From: Lachnospiraceae bacterium AC2029
Lineage (GTDB): Bacteria > Bacillota > Clostridia > Lachnospirales > Lachnospiraceae
DNA: 64,000 bases
Direction of reading: 5' to 3'
Assembly (NCBI GenBank): GCA_000703065.1
Contig: JNLK01000001.1
Coordinates: forward strand, 1,054,001-1,118,000
Below the pieces are notes generated by a model that did no database searches, was not told the origin of the DNA, and saw only the letters and a program-made list of their open reading frames with translations. The position numbers and the translations under genes were made by a program. Below, piece by piece: positions 25,986-35,111 of this stretch. The number at the start of each line of letters is the position of its first letter. Position 1 is the first letter of the stretch.

Positions 25986-27044
25986 TTACCGAAGATATGC
26001 CTTCGGATATATGATCTGTTTCTTCGCATCCAGAACCGTATACTCCACGATCCCTTCCTCGTTCAGTATCATTTTCACATGGATCATCTGACCCCTGTAC
26101 TGGGTGGGGATCCGGCAGGTTCCGATCACCTCGTCCAGCTTTCGGTTCCGGAAATTGCCCGCATAGAAGCAGACCACATTATCGGTGGACGCCATCAGAT
26201 CCACCGTCTTCTGGATCGGTAGCGGCTGATTTCTCGCGAACACATCCTTCAGGTCATCATTTACACCGGAAACGATACTGAAGGACTCCACACTGCAGTC
26301 CGTAAGACTGCACTCCCTGATCTCGTCGGTCCGGAAGGACATCTGCTTCATCAGCAGGTAGTAAGCACCCTTTGCCGCGTCATCCGCATAGGTAACGATC
26401 CTGGGACCGAAGCATTCCTCCAGCGCATTCCGGAACACATCCCTCTCTGCTTCCGCATTTTCGTCAAATGCAACGAAGATCGCTTCTCCTTTCTCCCCGT
26501 AGGTCATGGAGAGTTCTCCGTACAATGCCTTCATCTCCGAAAGGATTCTTTTCTTCAGGCCCTCCGGATCCTTCGTTCCGGCTTCCTTATCGAAGCGGAG
26601 CGGTGTGGAGCCCAGCACCTGAAGCTTGTCCCCGTCGGTCTTATAAACCATAAAGCCTGCATAGTCCGAGTAGACGCTGCAGAGGATATTCGTATTGTGA
26701 TCGGGCTTTGTGGCCTGGAACAGAAGAAGCGCAGAGGCCAGGGTTCCGCGGATCACCCGCACCAGATTCAGGCCGCATTCCGACGCAGCACTTCTCAGCT
26801 GCTTCTTGTCGGAATAACTGCAATACGAGGGAACTGCACAGACCGCTTCCGTCACCGGATTCCCCAGTGTATATTCGATCATGTCCTTCGTCACCTTCAT
26901 CAGGGCACGCAGCGCCCCGTCCCGCTGAAACAGCTCCGGCATCCGAAATCCGATGGTATTCTGGAGCTTCTCCGTCACGATTTCCTTTCCGTCATGATAG
27001 GAGTACGAAATCATATCGCCTGTAAGATCGATAGCAACAATCAT
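25986..27044 (-). CDS. Hsp70/actin-fold ATPase-like protein
   Basis: The ATG at 27044 has GAGGAG 7 nt upstream, giving 352 aa; an in-frame extension at 27098 lacks a site. The start MIVAIDLTGDMISYSYHDGK parallels the first phosphate loop of DnaK-like proteins (GIDLGTT). Residues 70-120, TEAVCAVPSYCSYSDKKQLR followed by AASECGLNLVRVIRGTLAS, match the DnaK region that reads ITVPAYFNDSQRQA and GLNVLRIINEPTAA. Only a nucleotide-binding-domain length is present, with no substrate-binding domain, so it resembles reduced Hsp70 relatives such as YegD types. The phosphate-1 loop lacks the usual GTT, so ATPase activity is uncertain. It lies between giants A and B on the same strand and may act on them as a chaperone or scaffold. 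That link is inference from position. Confidence 0.75.
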   Translation of the reverse strand: MIVAIDLTGDMISYSYHDGKEIVTEKLQNTIGFRMPELFQRDGALRALMKVTKDMIEYTLGNPVTEAVCAVPSYCSYSDKKQLRSAASECGLNLVRVIRGTLASALLLFQATKPDHNTNILCSVYSDYAGFMVYKTDGDKLQVLGSTPLRFDKEAGTKDPEGLKKRILSEMKALYGELSMTYGEKGEAIFVAFDENAEAERDVFRNALEECFGPRIVTYADDAAKGAYYLLMKQMSFRTDEIRECSLTDCSVESFSIVSGVNDDLKDVFARNQPLPIQKTVDLMASTDNVVCFYAGNFRNRKLDEVIGTCRIPTQYRGQMIHVKMILNEEGIVEYTVLDAKKQIIYPKAYLR

Positions 27045-27167
27045 GGTTTTTCTCCTCTCTGTTTCCCGAACCGTGTCACCGTCCCGTCCTGTTCCCAACT
27101 TCCGGAATAACTGTTTATCACCTCGTGGTTGATATCCATTAATTCCCGAATTTGGCCTCCAGAATTC

Positions 27168-27196
27168 AGTATGCGTGATTGCGTAAAATAAAGCAA
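27168..27196 (-). promoter_or_regulatory. candidate promoter of the Hsp70-like gene
   Basis: Minus strand TTGCTT (27196-27191), 17 nt, CATACT (27173-27168), about 117 nt of leader before the ATG. The 366-bp gap 27045-27410 otherwise holds only the giant B terminator. Confidence 0.45.
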
Positions 27197-27345
27197 GTAT
27201 TTTATGATATTTGTGAAGCAGATACTCCTCAATTCATCACGAATGCAAGTTCCCTGGGCACGACTCACTCTCGAAGCACGGGAGGTTCGTGATCGAATAA
27301 ATGGTATGTGAACAGTTTCGATAGAGCGGGATCCACATAACAGAA

Positions 27346-27376
27346 GATGCCCGGCAGCCTCAGGCCGCCGGACATC
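27346..27376 (-). terminator. GC-rich hairpin after giant B
   Basis: GATGCCCGGCAGCC (27346-27359) pairs with GGCCGCCGGACATC (27363-27376) with two wobble pairs, 35 bp beyond the giant B stop. It is followed on the minus strand by TTCTGTTATG. Confidence 0.6.
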
Positions 27377-27410
27377 CGGATCACTGTCTTAATTTACGTT
27401 CTTCGCCGCA

Positions 27411-30400
27411 TCAGGCTCCCAGCACAGGATTCTGTGGTTTCTTCTTTGGGGCGTTCAGTTTGAACTGCCTGGTTGCATTTGCTCTCGCCTGCGGATCTCT
27501 TGTCCGTGCGCGATCCAGGATTGCCTTCTGGGAATTCACCATATCCTTTGCAAAATCTCCGTTCTCCAGCTTTCTTTGGAATTCCGGAAGGATCCTGTTC
27601 TCGCTGTCAAGAATACGGATTCCCTTATTCTCCACATAGTTCAGAGCCTCAATGACCACATCCGCCTTGGTCAGCTTATTTGCAGCCATCGCCCTCTGAA
27701 GGCCGGCATACTTCGGATCCTTCAGGATACTCTCGGTGATCACACGTGCAAGCCTTGCATTTCTGACCGTCTTCTGTCCCTCGGAAGCCGGATCATGATA
27801 GCCGTCACCATAAGCAACATAGCCTGCGACACCCATCACGCCTCCTCTCATTTTGAAGCCCTCGAGATCGGATGCCGACTGATTCTTGAGCTTATTGATC
27901 TTACGTTCAATATTGGTCCATCGGGTAAAAATCGAATTCGGATGTCTCAGAGCAATATCCCTGAATGTGGGATCCTGCCTCAGTTCTTCTGCCTTTCTCT
28001 TGAATACATTACCCCGGATCTCCTCACGCATGTTTCTCAGTTCTGCCGCATTCTTTGATTCCGCAGCGCGGATCAGATAATTTCTGACAAGGCATTCCGA
28101 TGCCAGTTCATACGTGTTGACATATCCCGGCTTGGTTTCCAGAAGATACTCCTTATTCTCCGTATACAGTTCCTCGTTCAGCTTCGACTTGGTCCTCTTC
28201 GCACAGGCATCCTTGATCAGAACTCTTTCCCTGGAAAGGTCCTCAAGCACGGCATACTCATCGTGAACCTGCTGCTGTGTCATGACATTCATATGATACA
28301 GCTCCTGTCCCTTAGCCTCTGCTGCAGTACAGGTATCATAAAGGGTCCTCATTCCTGTGGAAATGCTGTCCTCGGCCGTAACCTGTCCATATCCGAAGCC
28401 TTTCCTCTTAAGTGGTGCAACCGCTGCCTCCATGGCCGTCATCATCACTCGCATAGACAGCGTTGCTTCCTTCGAATGCCGTACACGATCCTTCCGGATC
28501 TTGCTGGCAAATGGGTTCCAGGTGTCATAATCCTTGGCGAATTTTGCAGCCACCATCCGGAACTGCTTCATGTTGTTCCACATCTCCAGCGGTGTGGAAT
28601 TGGGATTCGAAAGGGATTCAATACAATGATCCAGCTTGATCTCCATATCCTGATACTGCTGATTCCCTATAGTTCCGAATTCCTGAAGCGCATGCTGACG
28701 GAACTCTTCATCTGTCATTCCCGCCGGTCTCGGATGATCTCTCATGAAGATCTCCTTGATCTCATTCAGCCCCTGAATGAACCGTTCTCTGCTGTGGTTC
28801 AGTACATGAACCGCATCCGAGAAGGATTTCAGCTGCTGCCGGCTCGGCTGTTCTGCCTGCGGAATCTCAGGCTGAGGATCTGCTTCTCCCATTCCCTGTG
28901 GCTGAACAACCGGCTGTACCACGGGCTGCACTTCAGGCTGCACTACGGGCTGCACTATGGGCTGCACTACAGGTTGAACTTCCGGCTGAGCAACCTCGGG
29001 CTTCGGAAGCACATCCGGCCTGTACATCGAATCCGAGAAGATCTTAATTTCGATAAATGATAGATTCTCGATGAATTCCTCTACATTTTTCGGCTTCTCT
29101 TCGTCGGCCTTCTCCGGTTCCTTCTCGGGCTCCTTCTCCTCGTTGATCTCATTGATCTTGTCGGGATTCTCCTCCTCAATGATCTCATTGATCACATTCT
29201 TCGCCGGCTTCTTCTTTGCTCTTTCCTCTTCTCTCTTCGCTATTATTTCCTCATTCTTCTGCAGATCAGCTGCATAGATCGCATCGATATCAGTCAGAAG
29301 CTTATTCGGCGGGATCTGACGAAGTCTCCTGTCTGCCGCATTGTCGAACACAAAGGAGCCGATCTTTCCGATCGTGAGATTCTCCAGCGCATCCTTGAAT
29401 TCGGGGACCGTTTTCGCGAAACGGCGTGCATAGGTCGGCGCCTCGATCAGGGTGATCTTCGCATTTTCAAACCTTGAAAGAACACGCTCCGCCATGATAT
29501 CCAGCATGTATTTCTCTGCCTGCGCCTTATGGGATTTAATGTAATCCTCTCCCTTCAGGATCATCTTCGTAAGCTCGGTGGTGGCGGTCTTGGAATCCTC
29601 GATCATAGGCTTCCTATGATACTTCACGCCGACCATCTGCTCATCCAGGATCTTCAGCCGGGTCTTATGCATATTCGTAAGTGCGTTCTTGGAAAGCCCC
29701 GCGTAGAGACGATCCTCCTTCGAATATTTCTCATCGCCGTGGGCCTTTCGGAAAGCCTCATCCTTCGTCTTGTCGATATCCTTCTTCCAGTTCGCCATAT
29801 TGGCTTCCCGATCACGCTGTTTCACGGATTCCGCTATAACCTCCCTGCTCTGCGGCAGCATAAACTTTAACCGCCGGCACAGCATGATCAGTATTTTCTC
29901 CGCTCCGTTCGCTTTGGACAGATCTGCCTTCTTAAGTATGCTTTCGGCATTCTGCTCTACCTGAAGGGCATAATCGCTGTAGGTCTTTACATCCGACTCG
30001 GTGATCTCATCCGCTTCGGCAAATGTCCCGGCATAGGTTTTCAGTTTCGTAAATGATGTTTTAAGCTTCTTCAGCTGTCCGCTGGAAGCGATCCCGATCT
30101 GTTTTGAATTCATTTCCGAAATGCAGTACTGCGCTTCGATATTATTCAGCACTTCGGCAAAACTACCGGGCACCACCGAGCCATTGATATCCTTGAAATA
30201 TCTGCGGTTCACCATCCGAGCCGTATCTTCGATCCTGTCTCCGATCTCTTCATTCAATAATGAGAGCTGGGTTGCATTCTGCTCATTGAACTTCTCCTCA
30301 GGTTTGCCGATGTCCACGCCCCTGATACTCTGTAATCCGCCCTTCGTCTCTTGGTCGATATCACGGAGAAGCTGATCATACCGGTCTCCCTCTGCCGTAA

Positions 30401-33400
30401 GAAGCTGCTGATAGAGCTTGGACTTCTGTATTACCGGCATATACAGTTTCTTCAGGGTCTCGACTCCTTCGGGACTTCCGGCCAGGATCTCATGTCCGGT
30501 CCGTTGGTAAATTGAGTAGTTATTACTCACCTCGGCACCCTCAAACTGGCAGAGGCCGGACACATCCATCCTGGCTTCCGGATCAATGGAGAGATCCAAC
30601 CCCAGTCTATCGTATACACTCTCTACAAAATTGTCGGCAATCTTGGCTTTCTCCCTCGCCGCTTCCCTGAGGGTACTGATCAGATACTCGGTAAAGATCA
30701 TCTCACCGATCTGATCTGCCCGCTCCTTTGTTCCCGGTTTCGCCGGCTTTGAAAAGAGCTCCGGCTTATGGTCATAAACCCAGTTGACCGAGTTCATATG
30801 AAGATCAAAGGCCTTACACTTCTCCTTTCCTGCTTCTGTCGCATTTCCCTGTGCGTAGAAGGGCGGCTTACCGATCATCTCACCTGTGAGTTTGATCATC
30901 TGCTTTGTAGCGGTATTCTCTCCGTGCTCATTCCTGTAGAGATATTCGCTGCTGATCTGCTGAGCGCTGTTCACGGCCGAAACGCCGAAGTTGATCAGGG
31001 TTTCGATCATCCCCTTCGCCCGCTCCGGTTTTCCCTGCTTATACTCCTCGATCGCCTCGATCGCTTTTTTACGACCCTCCACCATTGCCAGAGCTGTGCT
31101 TCCCTGCCTGTCAAAATCGGGGGTCTCCGAAAGGATATTTGCCGTAATGAAATTCTGATTGAAGTCCAAAAATGTCGTTGTTCCAGACTGGAAGCTGGAG
31201 GTGCATGCCTTGACCTTCAGAACATCGCTCTGCATGATACTTCCCAGAACGATCGCTGTAACCGTATTTTCATCCAGTTCCGGAGGTGGATCGATCGTCA
31301 GTTCATTGTACTCCTCATGCAGCTTAATGGTGTCAAACATCTGCGGCTTCGATCCGTAGACCTGATGGAACCGGCGTTCCACATGATCATGATCCTTGGA
31401 GAGGCCTTCTACATTCTTCATGTATTCCACTACTGCCTGTCGCTGAACCCGCCTCATGAGCTCATCGTCACGCTCCTTGATCTTTGCATCGATCTGATCG
31501 GTGACGACCTTGCTCTGACTATTCTGCTCATCCCCAAAGTAGTTCTCTATTTCATCCCGTCTCCTGATCCTGGGATCCTGCGGATCCAGTGCAGATCCGT
31601 CCCGGCCGACTCCGATGATATCCTCCGACTTCTCACCGAACGCAAACTGAATCAGCTGCGCCTTCGTCAGATGTGCCGTTTCCTTTCGGAATTCGGGAAT
31701 CCGATCCGTCACTCCCGGAATCAGTTGATCCAGCGGGATCACGACTCTCGCCTGAGCCTGATTTTTCATCGTTGTCAGGAGTCTGTAGTTGAATATATCC
31801 TTCATCAGACTCTTTGCTTCCTTTGCCTCTTCCGGAGTCAGCTCACCCTCCTTGGAAATGAGACCGCCCAGGCGTTCGGTAGCCGTGACCGCCTTGTCCT
31901 GAAGCCGCTTCTTCATATCATCCGCTCCGAAGCGCTCCATTTCCATCTCTGACTTCACGCGCTGAACCAGCGGATCTATCTCCTTCGCCGTAATGGGTGC
32001 CTTGGAAGTAAGGAGTTTCTTTGTATCAGCGACTCTCTCGTCCCGTCTCTTTCTCAGATTCATCCCGATCTTCTGTCCGTTCAGCGCTCGTCTTACACGG
32101 ATCATACTGAAATGTGCCGCCTTCGCCTCTGCCTCTTCCGGAATCTCCGGGTTCTTCCTGAAGTAATCATCCACAGCGGAGATCGTGAGATCCAGCTGTT
32201 TCGAATAAGAGTCGATCTGCTTTTGTTTCACTTTATTCTTCTTGCCCAGATTATGGAAATCTTCGGCCTGGAGGCAGAGATCCTTCAGGGTTTCAAAGAC
32301 ACCCTTGTATCTGGGATCCGTAACCTTAGGTGTAATGTCGGTTTCTTTTCCCACCTTTTTTACAACGAGCTGACTCTTCGGTAGATTCTCTATAAAATCA
32401 TTCCACGCGCCGTCGGCAACGGCCTTGATACGCCTGGTTCCTTCCGCATCATATTTCTCTACCTGATTCCGTTCAACGGCCTTTTCCTCTGCATAGGAAT
32501 TGACATGATCAGTCAGCCGGTTCAATTCCGCATCAAAAGCAGGCTGCATCGCCTGATTGAAGGCTGCAGCCTCACCATTCAGTTTCACTCCGAAAAATGC
32601 GGCAAAGCCCTTTCTGACCTTACCTTCCGTTTCCATGAGTGCATCCTTGAACTCATTTCCGTCCGCCGATACAAGCTTCTTATAATGATCCGTCTTCCTG
32701 ATCTCATCCATGTAGAGACTTCGGAACTTCTCCTTATAGTCCGGTGCAGCAAGGATTGTCTCCAGATCTGTGACCCTCTGGGTCTTTACCAGATTCAGCA
32801 GATCCATCCCCACTGAAGCTATGAGCTCAGGCTTGCTCATAAGACGTGTATACTCTGAGGAGCCGCGGTTGATCGCACATCGTTCCATCACCTGTCTCAT
32901 CAGTTCCGTTTGAAGAGTCATCTTCTCATCACTTGCATGATTCAGGGTATTGGACAGATACTCGTGGAACAGGAATTCCGCAACCTGATCTTCCCTTTCC
33001 CTGGTATTCGGTTTCGGAGGCTCCTTCATAAGAGCGATCTTCCTTGTTACAAGTTCACTCTGTGACTCCGCCAGATGTGAGTATGCAATAAGCTTTGCAC
33101 GTTCCTCCGGAGGAATCTTGCTGCCGCTCTTAAAGGGTTCCTTTTCCAGGATCCTTCCCGTCATCAGCAGGAGTCCCTTTCCCTCAGAGTACTCATTGGA
33201 GGTGGGAACAATGATCGAACTTGCCGGATAAAAGGTATGAGTCTTCAACCCTCTGATGGCAAAGTTGCACACGTCATCCACCATCTCGACCATACGACTG
33301 GGATCACCCTTTTTATAAGCCTCGATGGCCTGATTTGCCTGGTATCTCCCCTCTACCAGAACCGACGGAAAATACCCCGTTCTCTTATCTTCGTTCAGAA

Positions 33401-33809
33401 TACCCGAAACCAGGAATTCCCTGTTGAACTCCTTAACCGTCATGGAACCTGGAGTGAAGCTGGAGGAGGTCATCGCACGGTCCGTCCATTCATCACGCAT
33501 GCAGGAACCCAGCACCACCAGAGACACATCCCCGGGTGAAAGGTCCTCGGGCGGTTTGATCACCATATTCGTATACCTGGATTCAATACTCTTGATCATT
33601 ACAGATCCATGGGGGCCGTAATGATTAATGAAGCGATTCTCCGTCTTAGTCCGCGCTTTTGCGGTAGCTTCCAGATCCTCCAGATGCTCCGCTCTCGCCC
33701 GTTCCTTCCTCTGCTCGGGTGTAGGCTTCGGCGCTGTCACCTTATTATTCTTATTATTCTTTTTATTCTTATCGTTCTGATCATTCTTATCGTTCGTTTT
33801 CTTCGGCAT
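27411..33809 (-). CDS. giant protein of unknown function, 2132 aa (giant B)
   Basis: The start at 33809 (MPKKTNDKNDQND) has TGGAGGT 7-8 nt upstream; the frame is open further out but that part lies in palindromic intergenic DNA. After a Lys/Asn-rich head, residues about 60-490 and 810-1240 are two copies of one domain. Shared landmarks are YGPHG/YGSKP, KPPEDLS.../DPPPELD, VVLGSCM/IVLGSIM, an SSF...G..T..FN segment and GRILEKEPF/GEMIGKPPF. A long helical region follows, then a hinge at about 1603-1641 of VVQP/EVQP repeats, then a C-terminal domain ending KPQNPVLGA. No signal peptide, membrane helix or enzyme motif was seen. It is a paralogue of giant C over its whole length. Function unknown; probably a cytoplasmic structural or scaffold-like protein. 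Confidence 0.88.
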   Translation of the reverse strand: MPKKTNDKNDQNDKNKKNNKNNKVTAPKPTPEQRKERARAEHLEDLEATAKARTKTENRFINHYGPHGSVMIKSIESRYTNMVIKPPEDLSPGDVSLVVLGSCMRDEWTDRAMTSSSFTPGSMTVKEFNREFLVSGILNEDKRTGYFPSVLVEGRYQANQAIEAYKKGDPSRMVEMVDDVCNFAIRGLKTHTFYPASSIIVPTSNEYSEGKGLLLMTGRILEKEPFKSGSKIPPEERAKLIAYSHLAESQSELVTRKIALMKEPPKPNTREREDQVAEFLFHEYLSNTLNHASDEKMTLQTELMRQVMERCAINRGSSEYTRLMSKPELIASVGMDLLNLVKTQRVTDLETILAAPDYKEKFRSLYMDEIRKTDHYKKLVSADGNEFKDALMETEGKVRKGFAAFFGVKLNGEAAAFNQAMQPAFDAELNRLTDHVNSYAEEKAVERNQVEKYDAEGTRRIKAVADGAWNDFIENLPKSQLVVKKVGKETDITPKVTDPRYKGVFETLKDLCLQAEDFHNLGKKNKVKQKQIDSYSKQLDLTISAVDDYFRKNPEIPEEAEAKAAHFSMIRVRRALNGQKIGMNLRKRRDERVADTKKLLTSKAPITAKEIDPLVQRVKSEMEMERFGADDMKKRLQDKAVTATERLGGLISKEGELTPEEAKEAKSLMKDIFNYRLLTTMKNQAQARVVIPLDQLIPGVTDRIPEFRKETAHLTKAQLIQFAFGEKSEDIIGVGRDGSALDPQDPRIRRRDEIENYFGDEQNSQSKVVTDQIDAKIKERDDELMRRVQRQAVVEYMKNVEGLSKDHDHVERRFHQVYGSKPQMFDTIKLHEEYNELTIDPPPELDENTVTAIVLGSIMQSDVLKVKACTSSFQSGTTTFLDFNQNFITANILSETPDFDRQGSTALAMVEGRKKAIEAIEEYKQGKPERAKGMIETLINFGVSAVNSAQQISSEYLYRNEHGENTATKQMIKLTGEMIGKPPFYAQGNATEAGKEKCKAFDLHMNSVNWVYDHKPELFSKPAKPGTKERADQIGEMIFTEYLISTLREAAREKAKIADNFVESVYDRLGLDLSIDPEARMDVSGLCQFEGAEVSNNYSIYQRTGHEILAGSPEGVETLKKLYMPVIQKSKLYQQLLTAEGDRYDQLLRDIDQETKGGLQSIRGVDIGKPEEKFNEQNATQLSLLNEEIGDRIEDTARMVNRRYFKDINGSVVPGSFAEVLNNIEAQYCISEMNSKQIGIASSGQLKKLKTSFTKLKTYAGTFAEADEITESDVKTYSDYALQVEQNAESILKKADLSKANGAEKILIMLCRRLKFMLPQSREVIAESVKQRDREANMANWKKDIDKTKDEAFRKAHGDEKYSKEDRLYAGLSKNALTNMHKTRLKILDEQMVGVKYHRKPMIEDSKTATTELTKMILKGEDYIKSHKAQAEKYMLDIMAERVLSRFENAKITLIEAPTYARRFAKTVPEFKDALENLTIGKIGSFVFDNAADRRLRQIPPNKLLTDIDAIYAADLQKNEEIIAKREEERAKKKPAKNVINEIIEEENPDKINEINEEKEPEKEPEKADEEKPKNVEEFIENLSFIEIKIFSDSMYRPDVLPKPEVAQPEVQPVVQPIVQPVVQPEVQPVVQPVVQPQGMGEADPQPEIPQAEQPSRQQLKSFSDAVHVLNHSRERFIQGLNEIKEIFMRDHPRPAGMTDEEFRQHALQEFGTIGNQQYQDMEIKLDHCIESLSNPNSTPLEMWNNMKQFRMVAAKFAKDYDTWNPFASKIRKDRVRHSKEATLSMRVMMTAMEAAVAPLKRKGFGYGQVTAEDSISTGMRTLYDTCTAAEAKGQELYHMNVMTQQQVHDEYAVLEDLSRERVLIKDACAKRTKSKLNEELYTENKEYLLETKPGYVNTYELASECLVRNYLIRAAESKNAAELRNMREEIRGNVFKRKAEELRQDPTFRDIALRHPNSIFTRWTNIERKINKLKNQSASDLEGFKMRGGVMGVAGYVAYGDGYHDPASEGQKTVRNARLARVITESILKDPKYAGLQRAMAANKLTKADVVIEALNYVENKGIRILDSENRILPEFQRKLENGDFAKDMVNSQKAILDRARTRDPQARANATRQFKLNAPKKKPQNPVLGA
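28886..29000 (-). repeat. VQP-repeat hinge inside giant B
   Basis: DNA repeats of 12-15 bp encode VVQPIVQPVVQPEVQPVVQP. Giant C has a different, longer repeat at the same place, so this segment changes faster than the flanking domains. Confidence 0.75.
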
Positions 33810-33828
33810 GATCCATACCTCCAGTTTT

Positions 33829-33840
33829 TTCGCACAACAA
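33829..33840 (-). promoter_or_regulatory. conserved leader motif 20 nt before the giant B start
   Basis: Minus strand TTGTTGTGCGAA, 20 nt from the ATG. Giant C has TTGTTGCACGAA at 41686-41675, 18 nt from its ATG. Possible operator or mRNA binding site overlapping the ribosome site region. Confidence 0.4.
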
Positions 33841-33895
33841 TCAAAGCCCCTCCTCGGGGATCTTATCCTATATAATGTCAGTATACCTCTCCGGA

Positions 33896-33941
33896 CGCAA
33901 CAAAAGTGCAACAACCCCCTAAAATGTTGCACTTTTGTTAC
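33896..33941. promoter_or_regulatory. dyad of the 18-bp double element upstream of giant B
   Basis: CGCAACAAAAGTGCAACA (33896-33913, plus strand) is the element. A reverse copy, TGTTGCACTTTTGTTAC, lies at 33925-33941, giving 17-bp arms with one mismatch and an 11-nt loop. On the minus strand the promoter-proximal copy is followed 25 nt later by TAGGATA. A regulator binding site or a hairpin are both possible. The 368-bp gap 33810-34177 also holds the palindrome at 34036 and a terminator. Confidence 0.6.
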
Positions 33942-34035
33942 CCTCTTTCTGTTATAGTGGAATCTAGGAACCAAACGTTTACATGGAACCGTGCCACATG
34001 ATCCTAACAAGGGGACATGTTCCGAGCCACATGCG

Positions 34036-34095
34036 TGACAGAGGGACGGGTTCAGTGTCACATTTTCATGTGACACTGAACCCGTCCCTCTGTCA
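34036..34095. repeat. perfect 28-bp palindrome with 4-nt loop
   Basis: TGACAGAGGGACGGGTTCAG... (34036-34063) pairs perfectly with 34068-34095 around TTTC. It shares GGGACGG with the other REP-like palindromes but has a different inner sequence (GTTCAGTGTCACAT). Confidence 0.85.
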
Positions 34096-34118
34096 TGCGC
34101 CCCTGTCATAATATGAAT

Positions 34119-34151
34119 AACCTCCGCAGATCACACCGATCCGCGGAGGTT
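34119..34151 (-). terminator. terminator of the wall-binding protein gene
   Basis: AACCTCCGC (34119-34127) pairs with GCGGAGGTT (34143-34151), with further pairing of GATC inside. It lies 27 bp beyond the stop at 34178 and is followed on the minus strand by ATTCATATTATG. Confidence 0.65.
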
Positions 34152-34177
34152 ACTGTCATCTCAGTTTATTGTCCTTT

Positions 34178-35095
34178 CTAATAGACTCCATAGAACTGAT
34201 AATCGCACGAGAAATCAGAAAGATCTGCATTCTTCTTTTCCAAAAACTTCGGCGGGATCACAATCGTAGTCAGCGATGACTTGTGATGATTTGCCGGCAG
34301 ATACACCTTTTCAGAATTCGTGTAGTTGACAGCTGTAACAACTTCTTTATCCGCGTCATAAATTGTCATATCCACACTACTATAGCTCGTAATATATTTC
34401 GTCTTGCTCGTATTCACATAGTACCCCTTCACAACCAGGTCTCCGCTCTTGTTATAGTAGAGTTCTTCAAATACGAATACCAGATCACTCTTATAGGTGG
34501 AGTATGACTGCAGCTCATTATTCGTCTTGAACAGATAGACATACTCATCATCCACATAAATCCTATCTGTAAAAAGGGTACCGTCATTCAGCATCAGATA
34601 CGTATGAGCTCCCACGCTCGTCCATCCGGTCGCCATAACGCCCGCTTTGAAGTAGTACCAGTAACCGGAGATCTTCCTCCATCCGGTCACCATCACTCCG
34701 TCCGCAAAGAAATACCACTTGCTGCCGATCTTCTTCCAGCCTACTGCCATGGTTCCGTTGGTATTGAAATAATACCACTTGCCGCCGATCTGTCTCCAGC
34801 CGGTCTGCATAATGCCGGCGCCGTTGAAATAGTACCACTTGCCGCCGATCTTCTTCCATCCGGTCACCATGTACCCTTTATCATTTATGAAGTACCACTT
34901 ACCGGATGACTTGACCCATTCGTTCTTCGCGTACTTGCCCTTGGAGTATTCATAGTAATACCCTTTGGAATCCTTCTTCCATTTTCCTGTTGCTGCTTCC
35001 GATGCCATATCACCGAACACAAAGACCTGTGACAGACACAGCCCCAGAAGCAATACAAGCGTTACCAGTCTTTTCTTCATTTTCCCTTTCTTCAT
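34178..35095 (-). CDS. secreted protein with choline-binding-type wall repeats
   Basis: A 305-aa protein with signal peptide (MKKGKMKKRLVTLVLLLGLC, cleavage near SEAA) and six repeats of about 20 residues, such as GWKKIGGKWYYFNGAG and GWRQIGGKWYYFNTNG, over residues 36-165. Residues 170-305 form a separate domain with no recognised family (DEYVYLFKTNNELQSYSTYK, later VYLPANHHKSSLTTIVIPP), predicted mainly beta. The repeats should hold it on the cell wall. AGGAGG lies 6-7 nt before the ATG and the gene begins only 16 bp after giant C ends, so the two are probably one transcript. This is the only exported product within the giant-protein block. Confidence 0.85.
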   Translation of the reverse strand: MKKGKMKKRLVTLVLLLGLCLSQVFVFGDMASEAATGKWKKDSKGYYYEYSKGKYAKNEWVKSSGKWYFINDKGYMVTGWKKIGGKWYYFNGAGIMQTGWRQIGGKWYYFNTNGTMAVGWKKIGSKWYFFADGVMVTGWRKISGYWYYFKAGVMATGWTSVGAHTYLMLNDGTLFTDRIYVDDEYVYLFKTNNELQSYSTYKSDLVFVFEELYYNKSGDLVVKGYYVNTSKTKYITSYSSVDMTIYDADKEVVTAVNYTNSEKVYLPANHHKSSLTTIVIPPKFLEKKNADLSDFSCDYQFYGVY

Positions 35096-35111
35096 TCGCC
35101 CCTCCTTTTCT

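Noticed and set aside
27041-27268. 75-codon ORF overlapping the Hsp70-like start by 4 bp
   Set aside because: GTG start without ribosome site, unremarkable composition, and it covers the likely promoter at 27168-27196.
33810-34109. 100-residue N-terminal extension of giant B
   Set aside because: It would translate through the 34036 palindrome and the regulatory dyad, is Cys/Arg-rich unlike the protein, and the ATG at 33809 has a good ribosome site and aligns with the start of giant C.
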